Positions 7,311 to 13,912 of a DNA stretch of 36,801 bases are shown in pieces. This stretch comes from Planctomycetota bacterium (GTDB taxonomy: Bacteria > Planctomycetota > Phycisphaerae > Tepidisphaerales > Tepidisphaeraceae): the NCBI GenBank assembly GCA_039182125.1, contig JBCDCH010000039.1:1-36801 (forward strand), written 5' to 3'. How positions within the stretch are numbered: the first letter of the stretch is position 1; each line of letters begins with the position of its first letter. The translations under genes and the position numbers were made by a program. The notes under the pieces were generated by a model, which did not search any database, was not told where the DNA came from, and was given only the letters and a program-made list of their open reading frames with translations.

Positions 7311-7988
7311 ATGATTACGCCTTTCCGCGCAGCGGCTGTGTCTGCAATTGCGCTTGTTGGTTTTTCGGCGACCGCCGATGCCGCGTTCATCCCGTGGGAT
7401 GTCCCGAGCGGTTCGACGTCCAGCTTCTCGTTCTCTGGCGGGGGGTCCGACAACGGACTCTTCGGCAGCCCCGACGTGGTGAGCGACGACGGCTTTGCCT
7501 TCTCGCCCGACGCCTTCATCGCCGTCGATGATGTCGACGATGACATCTCGGTGTCGACCACCGACCGCCTCGAGGTCACCATCACCGCCAACCCCGGCCA
7601 GACGATCGACAAGATCACCATCGGTGAGCTCGGCGACTTCGCCATTCTTGGTGCCGGTTCGGTGCAGGTCAGCGGTGCCCTGTTCCTCCTTGGCGATGGC
7701 CTACCGCTCACCGGTCTTTCGGACCTGCTGACGACCAGCCAGCCCATGCCGATCGCGACCGCCGGCTCGGGCCTTTACGACGGCATGGTCATGATCGACC
7801 TGCCGGCGGGCATCACCGAAGTCACCGTCATCTACAACAACACGCTCCAAGCCGACTCCGAAGGCGGCAGCGCGTTGATCCAGAAGAAGACGGCCGGCCT
7901 TGAGATCGTGATCGACGTTATCCCCGAGCCCGCCACGCTCGGCCTGGCCGGACTCGTCGCACCGATGCTCCTGCGTCGTCGTCGATAA
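7311..7988 (+). CDS. PEP-CTERM sorting-domain protein
   Basis: A secreted protein of 225 aa. Seen: a signal peptide with cleavage near ATADA/AFIP, an Asp/Gly/Ser/Thr-rich beta-type body, and the tail VIPEPATLGLAGLVAPML followed by RRRR. The start at 7311 follows an SD and places the signal peptide at residue 1; the frame is open back to 7266. The body carries no recognised domain. Presumed sorting by an exosortase is family knowledge. A strong terminator follows within 31 bases, so it is likely monocistronic. Confidence 0.85.
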   Translation: MITPFRAAAVSAIALVGFSATADAAFIPWDVPSGSTSSFSFSGGGSDNGLFGSPDVVSDDGFAFSPDAFIAVDDVDDDISVSTTDRLEVTITANPGQTIDKITIGELGDFAILGAGSVQVSGALFLLGDGLPLTGLSDLLTTSQPMPIATAGSGLYDGMVMIDLPAGITEVTVIYNNTLQADSEGGSALIQKKTAGLEIVIDVIPEPATLGLAGLVAPMLLRRRR

Positions 7989-8018
7989 CCAATCACAACA
8001 CCAGACTTCCAGTCCAAG

Positions 8019-8054
8019 CACCAAGCACGTCGGATGACGTGCTTGGTGTGTTTG
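8019..8054 (+). terminator. Strong hairpin terminator
   Basis: A perfect 13-bp stem, CACCAAGCACGTC (8019-8031) with GACGTGCTTGGTG (8036-8048), tetraloop GGAT, followed by TGTTTG. It ends the PEP-CTERM transcript; the T tract is weak. Confidence 0.75.
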
Positions 8055-8064
8055 CGGCACGCGA

Positions 8065-8070
8065 TAAGCT
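8065..8070 (+). promoter_or_regulatory. Leaderless -10 box, DinB-fold gene
   Basis: TAAGCT then GGGGTG then ATG 8077. An almost identical string (TAAGCT, GGGGCG, GTG) starts the minus-strand gene at 20146. Confidence 0.45.
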
Positions 8071-8076
8071 GGGGTG

Positions 8077-8610
8077 ATGCCCACGCCCGATCTTGACCGG
8101 TGCATCGAGAAACTCGCGCGGATGCCGGCGGTCTTGCCGGCGCTGCTGAACGGCGTCACCCCCGACGAAGCCCGCCAGCGCGGTCCCGAGGGGCAATGGG
8201 CGATCATCGAGATTGTCTGCCACCTTGCGGATGAGGAGACCGAGGACTTTCGCCAACGGCTACGTCTCACGCTCGAAGACCCTGAGCAACGCTGGCCCGA
8301 GATCGACCCCGCAGGCTCCGCCGACGCACGCAACTACCTCGAACGCGAACTGAAACAATCCATCGACGCGTTCCGCAACGAACGGGCCACCTCGCTGGAC
8401 TGGCTGCGTGGCCTCGACGCGGCGGCGTGCGATTGGGAGGCCGTCCATCCGCACCAGCGTTGGCCGATCACCGCCGGCGACCTGCTCACGAGTTGGCTCG
8501 CACACGACCAACTGCACCTTCGCCAGTTGGCCAAGCGTCTTTACGAAATCGCCATCACGCGCGGCGGTGGCTTCAACGCTCTCTACGCCGGCAAACCGCC
8601 GGGGGCTTGA
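8077..8610 (+). CDS. DinB-family (DUF664-like) metal-binding protein
   Basis: A 177-aa four-helix-bundle protein of the DinB/YfiT superfamily. Seen: His in VCHLADEE (about residue 49) and the paired His of SWLAHDQLHLRQLAK near the C-terminus, which together form the usual three-His metal site, and a WAIIEIVCHL helix start. Members are thiol-dependent transferases or damage-inducible proteins of unknown substrate; no substrate can be named here. The alternative GTG at 8074 is one codon upstream; ATG 8077 fits the -10 spacing. It stands alone between a terminator and dxs. Confidence 0.8.
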   Translation: MPTPDLDRCIEKLARMPAVLPALLNGVTPDEARQRGPEGQWAIIEIVCHLADEETEDFRQRLRLTLEDPEQRWPEIDPAGSADARNYLERELKQSIDAFRNERATSLDWLRGLDAAACDWEAVHPHQRWPITAGDLLTSWLAHDQLHLRQLAKRLYEIAITRGGGFNALYAGKPPGA

Positions 8611-8704
8611 ATGGGTGGGTCGGCCGCAGACAACCTCCAGCCGACGCAAATGATGAAACCTGCGCCCGACCGATACATGACCGTCCCCGGAGCGTCGGCC
8701 ACCG

Positions 8705-8710
8705 TATAGT
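8705..8710 (+). promoter_or_regulatory. Possible -10 box for dxs
   Basis: CCGTATAGT: the TATAGT hexamer recurs upstream of PEP-CTERM gene 2, and TATAGC upstream of the candidate small RNA at 13388. It would give a leader of about 30 bases. No -35 is obvious. Confidence 0.3.
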
Positions 8711-8748
8711 TGTTATGTGCGGTAGATCACCGCCACGCCCCCACCACC

Positions 8749-10734
8749 ATGGCCGACCGTACCGATGCTGATGATGTCCCCGCCGCCGCGAAACCGACCG
8801 GCGAACCGATCTTGCCGCGAATCAAGTCACCGGCCGATCTGAAATCCCTGGACATCACCCAGCTCGAGCAGGTCGCGGCCGACATCCGCAGTGAGATCTA
8901 CCAAGCCGTCTCCACCCACGGTGGACACCTCGCGTCCAACCTCGGCGTCGTCGAGCTCACCACCGCCCTGCACTACGTCTACGACTTCGGCAAGCACCCG
9001 ACCGGCCCGGACCGCCTGCTCTTCGACGTGGGCCACCAGTGCTACCCGCACAAGATGCTCACCGGGCGGGTCGCCGGGTTCGAGCGGTTGCGCAAGCGTG
9101 ACGGCGTCGGCGGCTTCCCGATGCCCGACGAGTCGGACTACGACCTGTTCGCCGTCGGCCACGCCGGCACCGCGATCAGCACCGCCGTAGGCATGGCCCG
9201 AGGCGACGAAGCACTCGGCAAGAAGAACCATGTCGTCGCCATGGTCGGCGATGCGTCGATCGTCAACGGTCTTGCCTTCGAAGGCCTCAACAACGCCGGG
9301 ACGCTCGATCGCCAGCTGCTCATCATCCTCAACGACAACGGCATGAGCATCTCCGGCCCGCAAGGTGCACTGGCGGAGTATCTCGAACGCATCCGCGTCT
9401 CCACGACCTATGACGACTTCAAGAAGGTCAGCAAGAAGATCCTCGACCAGATGCCCGGTGGCATCGGCGACGCGCTCCAGGCCGCCTACCACTCGGTCAC
9501 CGAGGGCGTGAAGGGCGCGATCTGGGCCGGCGGCGTCTTCGAGGCGCTCGGCATCAAGTACATGGGCCCGATCGACGGCCACGACCTGCCGGGACTCGTG
9601 AACTTCCTTGGCGAGATCAAGCACGTCGACCGCCCGGTCCTACTGCACGTCAAAACCAAAAAAGGCCACGGCGTCGACGTCGCGACAACCGACCCGACCA
9701 AGATGCACAGCCCCGCGGCCTTCACGGTCAACGGCTGCCGCGTGGAGATTCCGAAGAAGGGCCGCACCTGGACCGAGGCGTTCGCGGATGCGGTGATCGA
9801 ACTGGCCGACGAGGAACCGAAGATCTGGGCCCTCACCGCCGCGATGCCCGATGGCACCGGGCTTTCCCGCTTTGCCAAAGCTCACCCCGAACGCTTCCTC
9901 GACACCGGCATCTGTGAATCACATTTGGTCGCGATGGCCGCCGGCATGGCCAAGTCCGGCCTCAAACCCGTCGCTGGCATCTACTCGACGTTCACGCAGC
10001 GGGCGTTCGACCAGCTCTGGCAGGAAGTCACGCTCAACGACTTGCCGTTGGTGCTGGGCATGGACCGGGCCGGCTATGTCGGCAGTGACGGCGCGGTGCA
10101 TCACGGGTTCTGCGACCAGGCGTTCCTGCGCCCGATGCCCAACGCGGTGCTCGTGGCCCCGGCCGACGAGGCGGACCTGAAGAAGATGCTCCGCCTCGCG
10201 CTGCAGCAGACCCACGTCACCGCCCTGCGCTACCCGCGTGACAACGTCCCGGCCGACTACGCCGACGAGCCGTTGGAACTCGGCAAGAGCCGCGTGATCC
10301 GCCCAGTCAACAACAACGCCGAAAACGCCGACGCGTACATCCTCAGCTACGGCACCCTCGCCGCCGACGCCATCGCCGCGGCCTGCGAACTCGAAGCCGA
10401 CGGCGTCCACGTCGAAGTCATCGACGCCCGCTTCTGCAAGCCACTCGACGCCGCGATGCTCAAGCGCGTCCTGGCCACCGGAAAGCCGGTCCTCACCCTC
10501 GAAGACCACGCCGTCGTCAACGGCTTCGGCACCGCCGTCCTCGAACACGCCGAAGCCCACGGCCTGCCGACCCATCACATCACCCGCTTGGGCCACCCCG
10601 ACCGCCTCATCGGCCACATGTCGCGCACGCAGCAACTCGAAGAAGCCGGCTTGGACGCGACCGGAATCAAGCGGGCGCTACGCAAGTGCCTCGGATCCCA
10701 TGCCGTCGCACGGGCGACGAAAACGCTGTCCTGA
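8749..10734 (+). CDS. dxs: 1-deoxy-D-xylulose-5-phosphate synthase
   Basis: Thiamine diphosphate enzyme that joins pyruvate and glyceraldehyde-3-phosphate, first step of the MEP isoprenoid pathway; 661 aa with a roughly 30-residue N-terminal extension. Seen: STHGGHLASNLGVVELT (catalytic His near 57-60), GHQCYPHKMLTGR, the ThDP motif GDASIVNGLAFEGLNN (G167-D168), and NDNGMSIS. The transketolase central domain (from about 340) has GICESHLVAMAAGMA and DRAGYVGSDGAVHHG, and a C-terminal domain follows with EDHAVVNGFG. The ThDP motif reads GDA where GDG is the usual form. ATG 8749 is chosen because it begins before the conserved LPRIKSPADLKSL; a TTG at 8710 is less likely. A TATAGT (8705-8710) in the 138-base gap could be its -10. 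Downstream 240 bases contain no gene. Confidence 0.95.
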   Translation: MADRTDADDVPAAAKPTGEPILPRIKSPADLKSLDITQLEQVAADIRSEIYQAVSTHGGHLASNLGVVELTTALHYVYDFGKHPTGPDRLLFDVGHQCYPHKMLTGRVAGFERLRKRDGVGGFPMPDESDYDLFAVGHAGTAISTAVGMARGDEALGKKNHVVAMVGDASIVNGLAFEGLNNAGTLDRQLLIILNDNGMSISGPQGALAEYLERIRVSTTYDDFKKVSKKILDQMPGGIGDALQAAYHSVTEGVKGAIWAGGVFEALGIKYMGPIDGHDLPGLVNFLGEIKHVDRPVLLHVKTKKGHGVDVATTDPTKMHSPAAFTVNGCRVEIPKKGRTWTEAFADAVIELADEEPKIWALTAAMPDGTGLSRFAKAHPERFLDTGICESHLVAMAAGMAKSGLKPVAGIYSTFTQRAFDQLWQEVTLNDLPLVLGMDRAGYVGSDGAVHHGFCDQAFLRPMPNAVLVAPADEADLKKMLRLALQQTHVTALRYPRDNVPADYADEPLELGKSRVIRPVNNNAENADAYILSYGTLAADAIAAACELEADGVHVEVIDARFCKPLDAAMLKRVLATGKPVLTLEDHAVVNGFGTAVLEHAEAHGLPTHHITRLGHPDRLIGHMSRTQQLEEAGLDATGIKRALRKCLGSHAVARATKTLS

Positions 10735-10975
10735 AACGTGCGAATCGGCCTTCGACGGCCAGAAGACATGACCTAGTCCGATAAGTTGCGATTTTCCTTG
10801 CGTTAAGACCCGCTTTCGTTACTTTGTGCCACGAACGGGTGGAGAGAATGCAGCCCAAGCCGATTCTGGCAGACGGCTCAATCACCTGTTGCCAACCCAA
10901 CTCCCACGAACTGGCCCTCACGCCAGCCTGCTCGTGGTATGCCCCTCTAGGCGTGAAGAGAGAGAAAGCAGAGAC
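10735..10975 (+). other. Intergenic region, dxs to PEP-CTERM gene 3
   Basis: This 241-base gap holds no convincing gene. The frame of the next gene is open back to 10826, but that extension has no signal-peptide character. Purine-rich GAAGAGAGAGAAAGCAGAG (10955-10973) before ATG 10976 may serve as a diffuse ribosome site. No terminator with a T run was found after dxs. Confidence 0.4.
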
Positions 10976-11533
10976 ATGAAGCACCTTCTTACCGCGGCAG
11001 CCGCCGCCACGCTGATCGCTGCGTCGTCGGCCTCCGCCCAGACTGTCACCGGCAGCCTTGGCGCCTTCGAGTTCGCCGCCATCGAGATCGAAGTCAGCGG
11101 TGGTACCACCCTCGTCATCGACACGATCGGATCAACCAACGCGGGCTTCTTTGGCAATGACACCGAACTCGGCCTGTACGACGGCGTCGGCCCGTCGGCA
11201 ACGCTGATCGCCAGCAACGACGACTTCGGATCATTCGGCGATGGTGAGACCGAAAGTCTGCTCGACTTCGGTGTTGACTCACCGATCGACACCGACCTCG
11301 TTGAGACCGGTCCCTACCCGGGCGACGGTGTGTACACCGTCGTGGTCGGCCCCTTCAACACGGTTTTCGGTGGCACCCTCGGAGAAGTCGAAGTTCTTGA
11401 TGACCTGCCGACAGAGTTTGTCGTCAACTTCGATTCTGACGGCGTTGTAACCGTCGCCGTCATCCCGGAGCCGGCCAGCCTTGGCCTGCTTTCGGTCGCC
11501 GGCCTCGGTCTGATCCGTCGCCGTCGCGCCTAA
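10976..11533 (+). CDS. PEP-CTERM sorting-domain protein
   Basis: A secreted protein of 185 aa. Seen: signal peptide MKHLLTAAAAATLIAASSASA with cleavage before QTVTG, an acidic Gly/Asp-rich body with DTELGLYDGVGPSATLIASN and SNDDFGSFGDGE that recalls pre-peptidase-type beta domains, and the tail VIPEPASLGLLSVAGLGLI with RRRR and a final Ala. The start is set by the signal peptide. It converges on the flavin reductase gene and shares one hairpin terminator with it. Confidence 0.85.
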   Translation: MKHLLTAAAAATLIAASSASAQTVTGSLGAFEFAAIEIEVSGGTTLVIDTIGSTNAGFFGNDTELGLYDGVGPSATLIASNDDFGSFGDGETESLLDFGVDSPIDTDLVETGPYPGDGVYTVVVGPFNTVFGGTLGEVEVLDDLPTEFVVNFDSDGVVTVAVIPEPASLGLLSVAGLGLIRRRRA

Positions 11534-11557
11534 GCCTCACAGCTTTCGCAGCAACCC

Positions 11558-11589
11558 CCGCCCGGCGATGCATGAGTATCGCCGGGCGG
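11558..11589. terminator. Bidirectional hairpin terminator
   Basis: A perfect 12-bp stem CCGCCCGGCGAT (11558-11569) / ATCGCCGGGCGG (11578-11589) with an eight-base loop, placed between convergent genes (stops at 11533 and 11598). It probably serves both strands. Confidence 0.75.
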
Positions 11590-11597
11590 CTCTGTGT

Positions 11598-12197
11598 TTA
11601 TGGCCGATCGAGTTCGAAGCGGTCCGTCGTTCGACAGTACCAGCCCGGACTCGCCATCCGGCCAACCATCGTCAACCGTGTCACATCGACCCGCAGCGAG
11701 GCCGGATCGACCAGACCGTCACGGACGAAGGCGGCGGTGACTTCGCCGAGAATGATGCGGTTGTTGCCGATGTGTTGGGTGCTGTGATGCCGGCATGCGA
11801 AGCTCGCCGGGCTCTCGGCGATGCGGGGGATGTCGATGCCGGGCATGTCGGCGGACGCGAAGCCAACCTCGTCCAGTTCGTTCACCTCCGGCGGGAACGG
11901 GCCGGCTGTCGCATTCATCCGCTCCGCCATCGGCTCATCGACCATGTTCACGACGAACGCGCCGGTGGTTTCGATGTTCGCGGCGGTGTCCTTGGGGGTG
12001 TCGGCGGCGCGGTTGCCGACCGACAGGATCACCAGCGCGGGATCGGAGCCGACGCAGTTGAAAAAACTGAACGGCGCGGCGTTGAGATTCCCCTCGGCAT
12101 CGCGGCTGGTCACCAGCGCGATCGGCCGCGGCACGATCAAACCCGCCAGCAACTTGTACCGTTGCTGCGGAGTGAGTTGGATGAAGTCGAGTTCCAC
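11598..12197 (-). CDS. Flavin reductase-like domain protein
   Basis: A 199-aa protein of the flavin reductase-like (FMN-binding split barrel) family. Seen: RYKLLAGLIVPRPIALVTSRD at the N-terminus, the flavin-contact segment NLNAAPFSFFNCVGSDP, and a C-terminal half with LGEVTAAFVRDGL. Known members reduce FMN with NAD(P)H or act as flavin-dependent partners of oxygenases; the partner is unknown here. GTG at 12197 is chosen because the family core begins directly after it and TACACT lies five bases upstream; longer open frames run back through moaC and are artefacts. It lies 11 bases after moaC on the same strand. Confidence 0.82.
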   Translation of the reverse strand: MELDFIQLTPQQRYKLLAGLIVPRPIALVTSRDAEGNLNAAPFSFFNCVGSDPALVILSVGNRAADTPKDTAANIETTGAFVVNMVDEPMAERMNATAGPFPPEVNELDEVGFASADMPGIDIPRIAESPASFACRHHSTQHIGNNRIILGEVTAAFVRDGLVDPASLRVDVTRLTMVGRMASPGWYCRTTDRFELDRP

Positions 12198-12202
12198 GCG
12201 GC

Positions 12203-12208
12203 AGTGTA
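12203..12208 (-). promoter_or_regulatory. Leaderless -10 box, flavin reductase
   Basis: TACACT on the minus strand, then GCCGC, then GTG 12197. It fills the gap after the moaC stop, so the gene may have its own start inside an operon. Confidence 0.4.
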
Positions 12209-12682
12209 TCAACCGGCGTCGGCAGACCACGTTCCGCTCTTGCCGCCGGACTTGGCGACGAGCCGAACACCGTCGATATTGGCAGCGCGATCGACAGCCT
12301 TGACCATGTCGTAAACGGTCAGAGCGGCCACGTTCACGGCGGTGAGCGCCTCCATCTCGACGCCGGTCGGGCCGGTCGTTCGCGCCGTCGCCGTGATGCG
12401 TAGATCGTCGCCAACCCAATCGAACTCGACGCCCAGATGACTCAACGCCAACGCGTGGCAGAGCGGAATGAGTTCGTGGGTCCGCTTGGCCGCCTGAATG
12501 CCGGCGATACGAGCGACCGTCAGGACATCGCCTTTGGGCACATCACCGGTGCGAATCATCTCGGCCGTTTCGGGCTGAAGACGAACGAAGCCTTCCGCCG
12601 TCGCACCGCGCGGCGTGTCAGGCTTGGCCGAGACGTCGACCATGCGGGCATTGCCATCGGCGTCGAGGTGTGAAAGGCCCAT
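12209..12682 (-). CDS. moaC: Cyclic pyranopterin monophosphate synthase MoaC
   Basis: Second step of molybdenum cofactor synthesis: converts the MoaA product 3',8-cyclo-GTP to cyclic pyranopterin monophosphate; 157 aa, standard length. Seen: [13 protein letters not shown] (66-78), [10 protein letters not shown] (107-116) and YDMVKAVD near 124, which hold the active-site residues. Start ATG 12682 overlaps the stop of the upstream heavy-metal gene by one base (TGATG), so the two are translationally coupled. No moaA, moaB or moeA is in the window. A MOSC-domain gene lies 14 kb away. Confidence 0.95.
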   Translation of the reverse strand: MGLSHLDADGNARMVDVSAKPDTPRGATAEGFVRLQPETAEMIRTGDVPKGDVLTVARIAGIQAAKRTHELIPLCHALALSHLGVEFDWVGDDLRITATARTTGPTGVEMEALTAVNVAALTVYDMVKAVDRAANIDGVRLVAKSGGKSGTWSADAG

Positions 12683-13074
12683 CACTTGCCGCCGAGTTTC
12701 TGAAAGCTGACCACGTCGTAGCCGCTGTCGTTGATGGCCTCGGCAAGAGCGGCGGGTTCAGCGACTTTGGGGTCGTAGAGGACGCTGGCCGAGCCGCTGT
12801 TGAAGTCGATCTCGGCTTCCTTCACGCCACGAACGCCGCGCAAGGCCTCGCCGACGGCGTCCTCGCAGCGGTGGCACGTCATGCCGGCGACCTTGAACAA
12901 CAGCATCGCATCTCCCGCAACCGAGTCGGTCCGGGCGTCGGCCCGCATCGCTTCTTCGTGAGGGAGATTAAGGTGCCCGTTGGTGTGGGCCGGGCGTGTC
13001 TCGCCGGACGTATTGCCGCAGCCATCCTCGCCGCAGCCGGACATGCCGCCGGTTTGATCCTTGGGTTGGTTCAT
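12682..13074 (-). CDS. Heavy-metal-associated (HMA) domain protein
   Basis: A 130-aa protein with a C-terminal HMA domain of the CopZ/Atx1 type, which carries Cu(I) or a similar soft metal. Seen: the metal site GMTCHRC (C67, C70), the fold continuing to [17 protein letters not shown], and an N-terminal 50 residues with [11 protein letters not shown] and several His, a possible second metal-binding tail. The start at 13074 is chosen for AAGGAG eight bases upstream; the frame is open further, with ATG 13185 (MSDLK) as an alternative giving a 167-aa protein. It is coupled to moaC by a TGATG overlap, an unusual pairing. Confidence 0.78.
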   Translation of the reverse strand: MNQPKDQTGGMSGCGEDGCGNTSGETRPAHTNGHLNLPHEEAMRADARTDSVAGDAMLLFKVAGMTCHRCEDAVGEALRGVRGVKEAEIDFNSGSASVLYDPKVAEPAALAEAINDSGYDVVSFQKLGGK

Positions 13075-13376
13075 CCCTACAGCTCCTTCTTGGACAGCCC
13101 CGTTCGCATTGGTCATCGGAAGGGTCGCGGCGATGCGGCGCCGGGCCGGCCAGAGTTTACCCAAAACGCTCTTCAAATCCGACATCCGCAAACCACAGCG
13201 ATTGGCCGGGATGATCTTTGCGGTGCGTACGCCCGTTTGGACGCAGACAGGTTGACCTGGTTCGGGCGGATCGGTCCGGCGTGTTGTCGGTGTGGCGTTT
13301 TGCCTACACGGGCTGAGCGATGTCAAAGGCGACCGAAGTTCGATCGGGAGAGTTCTGGCCCAAGGTTTGCAGCCCG
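13075..13376. other. Region without a supported gene
   Basis: About 300 bases between the HMA gene and the small RNA candidate. It must contain the leftward promoter for the HMA-moaC transcript; I could not place it. TTGACC (13252-13257) is visible on the plus strand without a matching -10. I searched for the SRP RNA signature loop, because its gene often sits near ybaB/dnaX, and did not find it. Confidence 0.4.
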
Positions 13377-13382
13377 TATAGC
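13377..13382 (+). promoter_or_regulatory. Candidate -10 box for small RNA
   Basis: CCCGTATAGC: TATAGC resembles the TATAGT boxes at 7244 and 8705. A start about seven bases later would give an RNA of about 90 bases ending at the terminator. Confidence 0.35.
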
Positions 13383-13387
13383 GACTG

Positions 13388-13478
13388 CCCGAGATTCCGG
13401 CTCATACCCACCTGACCCCACCCAGAGCCGGAACCATGCCCGACCGCCGCCCTCACCCCGGGGCGGCGGTCACTTTTT
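13388..13478 (+). ncRNA. Candidate small RNA with C-rich loops
   Basis: No coding frame explains this stretch. It has a nine-bp hairpin TTCCGGCTC (13395-13403) / GAGCCGGAA (13425-13433) with a 21-base C-rich loop (ACCCACC and ACCCCACCC motifs), a short linker, then a Rho-independent terminator with its own C-rich loop. A -10-like TATAGC precedes it. The terminator ends only 28 bases before ybaB, which appears to have its own start. A separate sRNA is therefore favoured over a ybaB attenuator, but both remain possible. It matches no Rfam family I recall. Confidence 0.4.
13442..13478 (+). terminator. Rho-independent terminator of the small RNA
   Basis: Eleven-bp stem GACCGCCGCCC (13442-13452) / GGGCGGCGGTC (13461-13471) followed by ACTTTTT (13472-13478). 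No plus-strand coding gene lies upstream for 1.9 kb, so it must end a non-coding transcript or attenuate ybaB. Confidence 0.8.
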
Positions 13479-13494
13479 CCAGCCCGCCCGACCC

Positions 13495-13500
13495 TATCGT
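13495..13500 (+). promoter_or_regulatory. Leaderless -10 box, ybaB
   Basis: TATCGT five bases before ATG 13506, located 17 bases after the terminator T run. Confidence 0.4.
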
Positions 13501-13505
13501 CGTCC

Positions 13506-13874
13506 ATGTTCGACAACCTCAAGAACCTCTCCCAACTCCCCGGCATGCTCGCCAAGGCCAAGGAGGCCCAAGCGAAGATCCAACAGATGCAGGCCGAGAT
13601 GGAGTCCAAGCGGATCACCGGCGACGCCGGTGCCGGGATGGTCGAGGCGACGGTCAACGGCAAGCTCGAACTCGTCAATCTCAAGATTGATTCGGACCGG
13701 CTGGGCACCGGCGACCTTGGCGGTACCGACGTCGAACTGCTCCAGGACCTGATCATCGCGGCCGTCACCGCCGCCCAGGGAAAGGCCCAAGCCCTCATCC
13801 GCGAAGAAATGGCCAAGCTGGCCGGTGAAGCGGGGTTGCCGCCGGGCATGATGGATCAATTACCCGACGGATGA
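13506..13874 (+). CDS. ybaB: Nucleoid-associated protein YbaB/EbfC
   Basis: Small dimeric DNA-binding protein that coats the nucleoid; 122 aa. Seen: an N-terminal helix with LAKAKEAQAKIQQMQAEME, the central strand pair GMVEATVNGKLELVNLKID, and the helix LLQDLIIAAVTAAQGKAQ, all typical. The C-terminal GLPPGMM is also typical. In many bacteria it sits next to dnaX and recR; here dnaX is 2.1 kb downstream with one gene inserted, and recR is not in the window. An ATGA overlap with the next frame (13871) could couple them, although the next gene has a better start at 13913. Confidence 0.92.
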   Translation: MFDNLKNLSQLPGMLAKAKEAQAKIQQMQAEMESKRITGDAGAGMVEATVNGKLELVNLKIDSDRLGTGDLGGTDVELLQDLIIAAVTAAQGKAQALIREEMAKLAGEAGLPPGMMDQLPDG

Positions 13875-13899
13875 GCGAAACCTCGCCGGCTTATTGGCG

Positions 13900-13905
13900 T
13901 ATAAT
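13900..13905 (+). promoter_or_regulatory. Consensus -10 box, large membrane-anchored protein
   Basis: TATAAT, an exact consensus -10 element, seven bases before ATG 13913. Confidence 0.5.
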
Positions 13906-13912
13906 CAGGGCT

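Noticed and set aside
13075-13505. SRP (4.5S) RNA gene expected near ybaB/dnaX
   Set aside because: The conserved loop sequence (GGAAGCAGCC-like) is absent, and the hairpins seen do not fit the SRP fold.
12670-13752. 360-codon plus-strand open frame
   Set aside because: It runs antisense through the HMA gene and through the small RNA and terminator, with no family resemblance and low-complexity composition.
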